Shown one piece after another: positions 8,244 to 15,386 of a stretch of 64,000 nucleotides of DNA. The notes under the pieces are model-generated. The model did not search any database. It saw only the letters and a list, made by a program, of their open reading frames with translations, and had not been told where the DNA came from. The stretch is from Jilunia laotingensis. Lineage in GTDB: Bacteria > Bacteroidota > Bacteroidia > Bacteroidales > Bacteroidaceae. The stretch covers positions 558,001-622,000 of the forward strand of contig NZ_JACRTF010000001.1 in the NCBI RefSeq assembly GCF_014385165.1, given 5' to 3'. A program made the position numbers and the translations under genes. Within the stretch, counting starts at the first letter, position 1. The number at the start of each line of letters is the position of its first letter.

Positions 8244-8264
8244 TTGTATTCTTTTTTATGCTAT

Positions 8265-8391
8265 GAAATAGCGGTTGATAAACTCAATGTTAAATTGTAC
8301 GAAAAAGACAAAGGTGCCGAATTTATTTCAGTATCGGAAAGAGAATGGTAAAATTATATCTGTAAATATGGATGTTTTAGATAATAATTAA
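8265..8391 (+). pseudogene. Decayed plus-strand coding remnant
   Basis: Plus-strand frames carry DKLNVKLYEKDKGA and, after a frame change, LFQYRKENGKIISVNMDVLD ending in TAA at 8389-8391. The two pieces look like one protein end broken by a frameshift, but they are too short to name. Nothing else was seen between here and the inverted repeat at 8423. Confidence 0.25.
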
Positions 8392-8422
8392 TTGACACAC
8401 TGCATGATGATGCGATTGGAGA

Positions 8423-8455
8423 AAAGTGTTTCAATAGACGTTCGTTTAATGGAAC
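8423..8455 (+). repeat. Left inverted repeat of the capsule promoter switch
   Basis: This is the 33-bp left arm, with core ATAGACGTTCGTTTAATG. Its exact reverse complement lies at 8630-8662. AGACGTTCGT fits the ARACGTWCGT core that I recall for the Mpi serine-recombinase sites of B. fragilis capsule loci. Recombination between the arms would flip the 174-bp spacer. Confidence 0.92.
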
Positions 8456-8629
8456 GCAAAGATATGGGGTATTTTCATAATAGCAAAATGTTTAATAAAA
8501 AAAATATTTCAACGTCCATTTATACGTGGTTAAATATCTATTTTCCAGTTATCTGCATGAAAAATAAAATTGAGGATTTATCCGTCTGCTTTTATGAATA
8601 TTGTATCGAAAAATTATTGTAAAAAAAGT
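8456..8629. other. Invertible 174-bp segment, OFF orientation
   Basis: This is the DNA between the two perfect 33-bp inverted repeats. It is AT-rich and without a credible gene. It carries one clear promoter, at its left edge and on the minus strand, so in this assembly transcription runs away from upxY and the capsule operon is OFF. After inversion the -7 box would lie at 8621-8628, reading rightward into the upxY leader. No recombinase gene lies in the window. In B. fragilis the Mpi recombinase acts from a distant locus. Confidence 0.88.
8457..8488 (-). promoter_or_regulatory. Capsule promoter, pointing left (OFF)
   Basis: On the minus strand the -7 box TATCTTTG (8464-8457) and the -33 box TTTTG (8488-8484) are exactly 19 bases apart. 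This is a full match to the Bacteroides sigma-ABfr consensus TTTG-N19-TAnnTTTG. No comparable plus-strand promoter was found within the segment. Confidence 0.85.
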
Positions 8630-8662
8630 GTTCCATTAAACGAACGTCTATTGAAACACTTT
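8630..8662 (-). repeat. Right inverted repeat of the capsule promoter switch
   Basis: This is the 33-bp right arm, the exact reverse complement of 8423-8455, ending 134 bases before the upxY start. It forms the crossover site on the capsule side. Confidence 0.92.
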
Positions 8663-8714
8663 CATCTGTTTTTACCGCTTCGTTTAACGTTGGAAATATC
8701 ATCAGAACAGTCAT

Positions 8715-8746
8715 GGTTTGAGCGGGGGAGATGTCCCGTTCAAACC
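8715..8746 (+). promoter_or_regulatory. Hairpin in the upxY leader
   Basis: GGTTTGAGCGGG pairs with CCCGTTCAAACC (one G-U pair) around an eight-base loop. It would lie in the untranslated leader of the ON transcript, 50 bases before the chosen upxY start. The loop contains the upstream ATG at 8731. UpxY proteins need their own 5' leader to act, so this could be a pause or recognition element, by analogy with the ops hairpin of RfaH. The fold is read from sequence; the role is inferred. Confidence 0.5.
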
Positions 8747-8796
8747 GCGAAGCGCGCCCGGAAGGGAAGGTTCGGACTCTCAAACAGACATCCCAA

Positions 8797-9330
8797 ATGG
8801 TTGATATACAGAAGCAGTGGTTTGCCGCCCGCACCCGTGACAAGCAGGAGTTCGCCATCCGCGAAAGGCTGCAAAGGCTGCGGGTGGAACATGGTGTCGA
8901 CCTGGAATATTACCTTCCCACAAGGACGGTCTTCCGGCAGTTGAAATACCGGAGGAAACGGGTGGAGGTCCCCGTCATCAGGAACCTGATATTCGTCAGG
9001 GCCACCCGGCAGGTCGCTGTGGATCTCCCCAACAAGGAGGGGGTCGCCCTTTTTTACATGAAGGATCTTTCCACCCATGGCATGTTGGTCGTTCCCGACA
9101 AGCAGATGGACGATTTCCGCTTCATGATGGACCTTTCCCCCGACGGGGTCAGCTTCGACGACGCGTCCCTCACGATGGGCAGCAGGGTGAAGGTCGTCAA
9201 GGGCGAACTATCGGGCGTCGAAGGAGAGGTCGGCACCGTTTCCAACAGGACCTACGTGGTCATCCGCATTCGCGGTGTCTTGACCGCCAGCGTCAAGCTC
9301 CCCAGGAGTTACTTGAAAATTATCGGTTAA
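8797..9330 (+). CDS. upxY: UpxY-family transcription antiterminator (NusG-like)
   Basis: This is a 177-residue NusG-type regulator. The NGN domain starts at QKQWFAARTRDKQEFAIRER and a KOW motif follows near residue 130 (GSRVKVVKGELSGVEGEVG). UpxY proteins bind RNA polymerase at the leader of their own capsule operon and stop premature termination, allowing long transcripts. The frame is open from an ATG at 8731, but that codon sits in a leader hairpin loop and adds 22 residues not seen in the family. MVDIQKQWF at 8797 gives the usual length. upxZ follows after 25 bases. Codons are clearly GC-richer than in the sugar genes downstream, pointing to a separate history. The call is secure. Confidence 0.93.
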   Translation: MVDIQKQWFAARTRDKQEFAIRERLQRLRVEHGVDLEYYLPTRTVFRQLKYRRKRVEVPVIRNLIFVRATRQVAVDLPNKEGVALFYMKDLSTHGMLVVPDKQMDDFRFMMDLSPDGVSFDDASLTMGSRVKVVKGELSGVEGEVGTVSNRTYVVIRIRGVLTASVKLPRSYLKIIG

Positions 9331-9355
9331 ACAATCTAAATAACACATCACTCTG

Positions 9356-9850
9356 ATGGAATCAATTGTAGCAAAATCGCTGGAACTCCAGCGCCAGGCG
9401 CACCGCCTCCTCTTCCTCGAGGACGATGCCCCCATGTATTCGGACGTTTTTACCCGGCAGAACGGTGCCGTCCTTTCGCTGAGCAATGAATTGTATTCCC
9501 TTTGGCGCGCTGCCGGTTCTATTATCCCCGAGGAGGAAGCGGATGTTTGCCTCTCCCTCCTGATGGGCTATAACGCCACCATCTATGATGACGGTGACAA
9601 GCAGGCGCGCATCCAGGAGGTATTGGACCGCTGCTGGCACGTTTTGGAACGGCTCCCGTCCTCGTTACTGAAAGTCCGCCTGCTCACTTACTGCTACGCG
9701 GAGGTATATGACGACAGCTTGGCGGAGGAGGCGCATGCGATCATGGATGGATGGCGCAAGGACTCATTGGCCCCCGAGGAGAGGGAAATGATTGAACTGT
9801 TGAGGGGGATCGAGGAGAATCCATATCCCTGGGTGGAAGTGGAAGAATAA
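9356..9850 (+). CDS. upxZ: UpxZ-family regulator
   Basis: This 164-residue acidic protein lies directly after upxY and has the usual UpxZ size and position. Recognisable stretches are LELQRQAHRLLFLEDDAPMY at the N-terminus and RQNGAVLSLSNELYSLW near residue 45. UpxZ proteins inhibit the UpxY factors of other capsule loci, so that one polysaccharide dominates in a cell; this is established in B. fragilis. Like upxY it is GC-rich. A small inverted repeat (CTTTCTG at 9859-9865 with CAGAAAG at 9881-9887) follows the stop and could modulate read-through into the sugar genes. Confidence 0.9.
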   Translation: MESIVAKSLELQRQAHRLLFLEDDAPMYSDVFTRQNGAVLSLSNELYSLWRAAGSIIPEEEADVCLSLLMGYNATIYDDGDKQARIQEVLDRCWHVLERLPSSLLKVRLLTYCYAEVYDDSLAEEAHAIMDGWRKDSLAPEEREMIELLRGIEENPYPWVEVEE

Positions 9851-9991
9851 ATAATGAGCTTTCTGCATAACGCATGTTTTCAGAAAGGGCTTATCGTTAC
9901 TGTGTAAGCATTTAAAAAAGGCTTAATTTTCTAACTACTATCTCTGCCACGAAATATTAAGCTCTAATTCCAATAATCAAATCATATATAC

Positions 9992-11200
9992 ATGTTTAAC
10001 TTACAGAAGTTTATCTCTGACTGTGTGATAAACCGCCCTCATAGCATGTTCGCTGCAGATATTGAGGCAAACAGCGAGGCTCTGCACCGTGAAATTGAAG
10101 GTAAGAAAATATGCGTGGTAGGTGGTGCCGGCTCTATTGGATCTTCCTTCATCCGTGCCGTACTCACTTTTAAGCCCAAAACCTTGGTTGTAATAGACCT
10201 AAACGAGAACGGGTTGGCCGAACTGACACGCGACCTTCGCTCCACCTACGGCATGTATGTGCCCGAGGATTACCGCACTTACACGCTTAACTTTGCCGAC
10301 CCCATCTTCGAACGTATCTTCCGTGAGGAACACGGTTTCGACATTTTCGCCAACTTCTCTGCGCACAAGCACGTCCGTAGCGAAAAGGACAAGTATTCGG
10401 TTCAGGCACTTATCGAGAATAACGACATCAAGGCCAAGCGTTTACTCGACCTCCTCTGTGAGTTTCCACCCCGCCATTTCTTTTGTGTGTCCACCGACAA
10501 GGCTGCCAATCCCGTAAATATAATGGGGGCTAGCAAGCGCATCATGGAAGATATGATTATGGCATATACGACCCGGTTTAAGGTCACCACCGCCCGATTC
10601 GCCAATGTGGCTTTCTCCAACGGCTCGTTGCCCGATGGTTGGATTCATCGTGTCATGCGTAAGCAGCCCCTTGCCGCACCCAACGATGTGAAACGTTATT
10701 TCGTGTCGCCTGAAGAAAGTGGCCAGATTTGTATGTTAGCTTGTATTTTAGGTAAAAACGGTGAAATCTTCTTTCCAAAATTGGGCGAGAAGCAAATGCT
10801 TACCTTTTCTGCCATTTGCGATGAGTATATAAAGAGCATTGGCCGTGCCAAGCGCCAGTTTTCGACGGACGAAGAGGCAAAGCAGTTTGCCGCTGAAATG
10901 CCTTTCGACAACCAAGAATATCCCGTGGTGTATTTTGGCAGCGACACCACCGGTGAGAAGGCCTACGAAGAATTCTATGTGCCCGGTGAGAAACTGAATA
11001 TGGACCGTTTCCAAAGCCTCGGTGTTATCGAGGAAGTAAAGAAACGCCCGATGGAGGAAATCGACCGGTTCTTTACAGAGATGGAGGCCATCTTTGCCGA
11101 GCCTGCCTTCACCAAGGACGAAGTGGTGCAAGCCATCAAACACTTCATTCCCAATTTTGAACACGAAGAGAAGGGAAAGAGTTTAGACCAGAAAATGTAA
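9992..11200 (+). CDS. Nucleotide-sugar 4,6-dehydratase of the CapD/PglF family
   Basis: This 402-residue SDR enzyme has the NAD-binding motif GGAGSIG near residue 45. The active-site region is VSTDKAANPVNIMGASKR, where the usual YxxxK is MxxxK. The Met variant is typical of the PglF/WbpM/CapD branch, which turns UDP-GlcNAc into a 4-keto-6-deoxy sugar. The N-terminal membrane domain of those long enzymes is absent, so this is a soluble form. It heads the biosynthetic part of the operon, and its likely product is the substrate of the next gene, a 4-aminotransferase. The C-terminal 100 residues (FSTDEEAKQFAAEMPF onward) extend beyond the core. Exact substrate and stereochemistry are not visible. 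Confidence 0.85.
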   Translation: MFNLQKFISDCVINRPHSMFAADIEANSEALHREIEGKKICVVGGAGSIGSSFIRAVLTFKPKTLVVIDLNENGLAELTRDLRSTYGMYVPEDYRTYTLNFADPIFERIFREEHGFDIFANFSAHKHVRSEKDKYSVQALIENNDIKAKRLLDLLCEFPPRHFFCVSTDKAANPVNIMGASKRIMEDMIMAYTTRFKVTTARFANVAFSNGSLPDGWIHRVMRKQPLAAPNDVKRYFVSPEESGQICMLACILGKNGEIFFPKLGEKQMLTFSAICDEYIKSIGRAKRQFSTDEEAKQFAAEMPFDNQEYPVVYFGSDTTGEKAYEEFYVPGEKLNMDRFQSLGVIEEVKKRPMEEIDRFFTEMEAIFAEPAFTKDEVVQAIKHFIPNFEHEEKGKSLDQKM

Positions 11201-11225
11201 TATTATTAAAAGATATGATGTAATT

Positions 11226-12359
11226 ATGGGTTATCAAATACCATTATTTAACCTTAATTTCGATGAAAGAGAGGCTATCGCAGCGGCTGACACTATCAAA
11301 TCAGGATGGATTTCTACCGGTCCGAAATGTGCAGAACTCGAACAGATGTTCGTAAATATGTTCCAGGTGAATTATGCAGTCAGCGTGTCAAATTGTACTG
11401 ACGCTCTTCACCTGTGCTGTTTAGTATGTGGCGTTGGCCCTGGAGATGAAGTTCTTTGCCCTTCCCTCACTTTTGCAGCAAGTGCAAACTGTATTCGATA
11501 TGTAGGTGCAACGCCTGTGTTCTGTGACATTGTTGGGCCTAATCACATTAATATAGATCCTGAAGATATCAAACGTAAAATTACACCAAAAACAAAGGCT
11601 ATTGTTGTTGTTCACATGGCTGGATTCCCTGCTAAGATGGATGAAATAATGACTATTGCTAAAGAGTATAACCTAAAAGTAATAGAAGATGCTTGTCATG
11701 GTCCACTTTCTGAATACAAGGGTAAAAAACTGGGCACCATTGGCGATTGTGCCGCATTCAGCTTCTTCTCAAACAAAAATATTAGTACAGGCGAAGGTGG
11801 TATGTTTATCTCCAACAATAAGGAAATGGCGGATCGAGTTCGTTTACTTCGTTCACATGGCATGACTACCATGTCATATCAAAGAGCCTCAGGACACGCT
11901 ACAGCTTACGACATAGTAGAGCTGGGCTATAACTTTCGCATGGATGACATTCGTGCTGCCATTGCTATAGAACAGCTAAAGAAATTACCCGCTGACTTAG
12001 AGAAACGAATTCAAGTACGCAAACGTTACGTAGAAAAACTCACAAATGTAAAAGGAGTTGTAGTTCCTTTCGCTGACTGTACTGAATTTACAAGTAATTA
12101 CATTATGCCTGTAGTTCTCATTAACAGCAACAAAGGTACTCGTGATGTAATTCGTGAGAAAATTCATGCAGCAGGCATACAAACGAGTGTTCATTATCCT
12201 GCTATCCACAAATTTACAATCTATATAGAAGAAGGAACTGTTCTTCCTGAAACAGAATATGTAACAGATTGTGAGATTACATTGCCTATGTATGCGTCTC
12301 TAACTATGGAACAAATTGACTTCATCTGTGAGACTTTAAATAGAGCTATCAATGGATAA
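11226..12359 (+). CDS. DegT/DnrJ/EryC1/StrS sugar aminotransferase
   Basis: This is a 377-residue PLP enzyme. The cofactor Lys is K184 in FSFFSNKNISTGEGG. Other family marks are SGWISTGPKCAELE near residue 26, FAASANCIRYVGATPVF near 83 and EDACHGPLSEYKGKKLG near 154. It transfers an amino group to a keto sugar nucleotide, most likely the 4-keto product of the upstream dehydratase, giving a 4-amino-4,6-dideoxy sugar. That chemistry can supply the free amine of zwitterionic capsules such as PSA of B. fragilis. The stop overlaps the next start by eight bases. From here to about 22300 the DNA is distinctly AT-richer than upxYZ and the dehydratase gene. Confidence 0.92.
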   Translation: MGYQIPLFNLNFDEREAIAAADTIKSGWISTGPKCAELEQMFVNMFQVNYAVSVSNCTDALHLCCLVCGVGPGDEVLCPSLTFAASANCIRYVGATPVFCDIVGPNHINIDPEDIKRKITPKTKAIVVVHMAGFPAKMDEIMTIAKEYNLKVIEDACHGPLSEYKGKKLGTIGDCAAFSFFSNKNISTGEGGMFISNNKEMADRVRLLRSHGMTTMSYQRASGHATAYDIVELGYNFRMDDIRAAIAIEQLKKLPADLEKRIQVRKRYVEKLTNVKGVVVPFADCTEFTSNYIMPVVLINSNKGTRDVIREKIHAAGIQTSVHYPAIHKFTIYIEEGTVLPETEYVTDCEITLPMYASLTMEQIDFICETLNRAING

Positions 12360-13587
12360 ACAATCTATTCTAATCTTTGGAGCTGGAAGATTACAGATTC
12401 CTATCATTAAGAAGGCTCACGAAGAGGGTTATTACACTATAGTAGTGACTCTTGATCCTAATGAACCTGCTTGCAAATTTGCTGATGAAATTGTCAAAGA
12501 TGATTTCTGTAATGAGAGTAGAATGCTTGAAGTTGCCAAACAATACAAGGTTATTGGAGTGCTAACAGATCAGACAGATATTCCAGTGCGTACTATGGCC
12601 TATGTTTCAGAAAAACTTGGATTACCAGGCAATTCTTATGAAACGGCTTGTATATTTACAGATAAATTTTTGATGCGTGAAAGGTGTAAAGAGCTGGGTA
12701 TAGAAACACTCGCATACAAACTCTGTTATTCTGTTCAGGATGCTATTGATTTCTTTAAGCATTCCCAGTTCAAAGAAGTCATCCTGAAGCCAATCGGTAA
12801 TCAGGGAAGCAAAGGAATATATAAAGCAGCATCAGAACAAGATATTTTACATTATTATCCCTATGTAAACACCTATGCGAATAATAAACCAATTCTTATC
12901 GAGCAATTTGTATATGGTGATGAACTAGTTGTTGAAGGCTGTGCTTTCAATTATAACTTTATCAATACTGTTATAGGAGATACATTTTACTTTAAAAGTA
13001 CAAATAATGTATTTGCTGCGTGCAAAAGAATATTTCCTTCTCAACATAACCCAAAAATTGTAAGAAAAGTTTTAGATATAAATAAAAAAATCATTGAAGG
13101 ATTTAGATTAAAGCAGGGGCTTACTCACAGTGAATATATTATATGTGATGGAAAAGTTTTTTTGATTGAAGTAGCCGCAAGAGGAGGTGGTGTATATATT
13201 TCTTCCGATCTTGTTCCTCTTACGACAGGTATAGATACTCAGAAATTCTTGATAGACATTGTTACAGGGCAAGCGAGATCATTACCATTTGTTCAAGATA
13301 TGAAAACAATAGCATGCTATGTAGCCTTTTTCTTACCAATTGGTGAATGTGTGAGATGTGATGGTATTGATGAGATTTTGTCATTACCTTTTATACATAG
13401 TAATAATCTTGATACTCTATATGTCGGATTAAAAGTTAAGGCAAACACAGATAAGACATCACGTTATTTTATGGTTGTATCTGCCAAAAGTTACGAACAA
13501 TTAAATAATAGAATAGTGTATATTAAGCAAATACTTAATATACAATCTAAGAATGATGGGGTTGTAAAGGAAGTCATTTGGGAATAA
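12352..13587 (+). CDS. ATP-grasp domain ligase
   Basis: This is a 411-residue ATP-grasp protein of the carbamoyl-phosphate-synthase/PurK-like type. The N-terminal pre-grasp domain has ILIFGAGRLQIPIIKKA and a NDP-binding pattern. The central part has VILKPIGNQGSKGIYKA, and the ATP/Mg region ends with VFLIEVAARGGGVYIS. ATP-grasp enzymes join a carboxylate to an amine via an acyl phosphate. Sitting between an aminotransferase and a NeuD-like acyltransferase, it could attach an amino acid or other acid to the new sugar amine. That role is inference and no substrate motif is known to me. It overlaps its neighbour and ends one base before the next start, so it is firmly inside the operon. Confidence 0.82.
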   Translation: MDKQSILIFGAGRLQIPIIKKAHEEGYYTIVVTLDPNEPACKFADEIVKDDFCNESRMLEVAKQYKVIGVLTDQTDIPVRTMAYVSEKLGLPGNSYETACIFTDKFLMRERCKELGIETLAYKLCYSVQDAIDFFKHSQFKEVILKPIGNQGSKGIYKAASEQDILHYYPYVNTYANNKPILIEQFVYGDELVVEGCAFNYNFINTVIGDTFYFKSTNNVFAACKRIFPSQHNPKIVRKVLDINKKIIEGFRLKQGLTHSEYIICDGKVFLIEVAARGGGVYISSDLVPLTTGIDTQKFLIDIVTGQARSLPFVQDMKTIACYVAFFLPIGECVRCDGIDEILSLPFIHSNNLDTLYVGLKVKANTDKTSRYFMVVSAKSYEQLNNRIVYIKQILNIQSKNDGVVKEVIWE

Positions 13588-13588
13588 A

Positions 13589-14257
13589 ATGAAAAAGAAA
13601 ATTGCACTAATTGGTTCAGGGGCGTTTGCATCAAGAGTTGTTGATATCATTGAATCAACAAATAAGTTTGAAATTATCGGTTATTTTGATGGATACGCTT
13701 CAGTAGGTGATATAATTAATGGCTATAAAATTTTGGGTAATGATAATGATGCATTTATTATGTATGGAGAAGGTTTATTTGACTGTGTCATTATTTGTTT
13801 GGCATATACTCAGTTTGCACAAAAGAAAAAACTATTTGAGTTATATAGTAACAAAATTCCATTTGCAACGATTATTCATCCCACTGCTTACGTTAGTCCA
13901 AAATCAAATATTGGTGCAGGTGTCATAGTTTGTGAAAACGCGACTATTTGTAAAGGTGCAAGTATAGAAAATAATGTAACAATAAAACCTGGAGTTTTAG
14001 TTAGTCACGATTCTAAAATAGGCAAGCATTCTTTTATCGCAGCAAGAGTGGCAATAGCGGGATTAGTGGAAATAGGGGAATGTTGTTTTATCGGTATAAA
14101 TGCAACCATACGTAACCGTATAACCATAGGTGATAATGTCGTATTAGGAATGGGAAGTGTTGCCCTTAAGAATTTAAATGCAAACTCCATTTATGTTGGT
14201 AATCCCGCTCATTATCTAAAAGCTAATATAGACTATAATAGTAGTAATACAGAATAA
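13589..14257 (+). CDS. NeuD/PglD-like sugar O- or N-acyltransferase
   Basis: This 222-residue protein has an N-terminal Rossmann-like part (KKIALIGSGAFASRVVDIIE). A left-handed beta-helix of hexapeptide repeats follows (about residues 95-205: IGAGVIVCENATICKGASIE, IGKHSFIAARVAIAG, IGDNVVLGMGSVALKN). The architecture is that of PglD, which acetylates UDP-4-amino sugars, and of NeuD, which acetylates sialic acids. The neighbours favour N-acylation of the 4-amino sugar. The start lies one base after the preceding stop. The family is certain; the acyl donor and acceptor are inferred. Confidence 0.87.
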   Translation: MKKKIALIGSGAFASRVVDIIESTNKFEIIGYFDGYASVGDIINGYKILGNDNDAFIMYGEGLFDCVIICLAYTQFAQKKKLFELYSNKIPFATIIHPTAYVSPKSNIGAGVIVCENATICKGASIENNVTIKPGVLVSHDSKIGKHSFIAARVAIAGLVEIGECCFIGINATIRNRITIGDNVVLGMGSVALKNLNANSIYVGNPAHYLKANIDYNSSNTE

Positions 14258-14318
14258 TTCGAGCGTTTTTATTAAATTTTAATTTGAGTAATTGGTCTCA
14301 GATACAATAAAGAATGAT

Positions 14319-15383
14319 ATGCTGAATAAAAAAATAGCTTCAATTAAAATTGAAGCAGATAAAACCATCCTTCAGACCATGAAGCAGATGGATGAACGTA
14401 ACGTTCGTTTATTCTATGCATTTGAAGGTGAACAGTTCGTTGGACTAATATCTATTGGTGATATTCAGCGAGCAATAATAAGGAATATTCCACTTGATAC
14501 TCCAATTGCATGTATTCTTGACAAGGAAAAAGTATATGCTCAATTAGGTCAACCCATTAACCTTATCAAAAAGAAAATGCAATCTATGCGCGCTGAAAGT
14601 ATGCCAGTTTTAGATGATAATGGCAAATTAGTAGACGTTTATTTTTGGAAAGATTTTTTTGCAGTTAAAAATGTTCCGGAACGTGAAAAGATAGATTTAC
14701 CTGTTGTGATAATGGCTGGAGGTAAAGGTACCCGTCTTAAGCCACTTACAAATATTATTCCTAAACCTCTCATTCCTGTGGGTGATAGAACGATACTCGA
14801 AGAAATAATGGATCAGTTTGAGATTATTGGTTGTAAGAAATTCTATATGTCAGTAAATTATAAATACGATATGATAGAATATTATCTTCGCCAATTAGAC
14901 AAGAACTATGACATTGAGTTTTTTATGGAAGATAAACCTCTAGGTACAATTGGAAGTGTCTCTTTGCTAAAAGATAAAATCTCAACTCCATTTTTTGTAA
15001 GTAACTGTGATATTCGTATCGATCAAGACTTTCGTGATGTATATAATTACCACAAAGAAAACCATAATGACATAACTATCGTTACGGCAATTAAAAGCTA
15101 TAATATTCCTTACGGAGTTATTGAAACTGGTCAAAATGGAATTATGAAAGAAATCACTGAAAAACCCGAAATCTCATATATGATAAATACAGGCGTATAT
15201 CTCCTCAACGCAGATTTAATAAGAGAAATTCCTCAAGGGGAATTCTTTCACATCACTCATTTAATTGAGAAAGTTAATATTAGGGGAGGACGTGTCGGAT
15301 GTTTTCCGGTTAGTGATGGTCAGTGGAAAGATATGGGAGAATGGCCTGAATATTTAAAGATGATAAATGTGTTTAATGGCTAG
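14319..15383 (+). CDS. CBS-domain sugar-phosphate nucleotidyltransferase (PtmE-like)
   Basis: It has 354 residues from MLNKKIASIKIEADK. An in-frame TTG at 14292 would add nine residues that look untranslated. Two CBS motifs occupy about residues 1-115. A nucleotidyltransferase domain follows, starting at VVIMAGGKGTRLKPLT with PKPLIPVGDRTILEE and later VSNCDIRID. The same architecture is found in PtmE of Campylobacter, which makes GDP-glucosamine for legionaminic acid. No NeuB, LegG or CMP-transferase gene is in the window, so a sialic-acid-type end product is not supported. It more likely activates another sugar of this repeat unit. The nucleotide used cannot be read from sequence. Confidence 0.83.
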   Translation: MLNKKIASIKIEADKTILQTMKQMDERNVRLFYAFEGEQFVGLISIGDIQRAIIRNIPLDTPIACILDKEKVYAQLGQPINLIKKKMQSMRAESMPVLDDNGKLVDVYFWKDFFAVKNVPEREKIDLPVVIMAGGKGTRLKPLTNIIPKPLIPVGDRTILEEIMDQFEIIGCKKFYMSVNYKYDMIEYYLRQLDKNYDIEFFMEDKPLGTIGSVSLLKDKISTPFFVSNCDIRIDQDFRDVYNYHKENHNDITIVTAIKSYNIPYGVIETGQNGIMKEITEKPEISYMINTGVYLLNADLIREIPQGEFFHITHLIEKVNIRGGRVGCFPVSDGQWKDMGEWPEYLKMINVFNG

Positions 15384-15386
15384 AAT

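Noticed and set aside
8392..8622. Plus-strand ORF of 76 codons across the left inverted repeat
   Set aside because: It lies almost wholly in the invertible segment, would be broken by inversion, and its sequence is low-complexity and AT-driven.
8731..8796. Extra 22 residues at the upxY N-terminus
   Set aside because: The ATG sits in a leader hairpin loop and family members start near the QKQWFAARTR region.
14319..15383. Part of a complete legionaminic or sialic acid pathway
   Set aside because: No NeuB-type synthase, hydrolysing epimerase or CMP-transferase is present in the locus.
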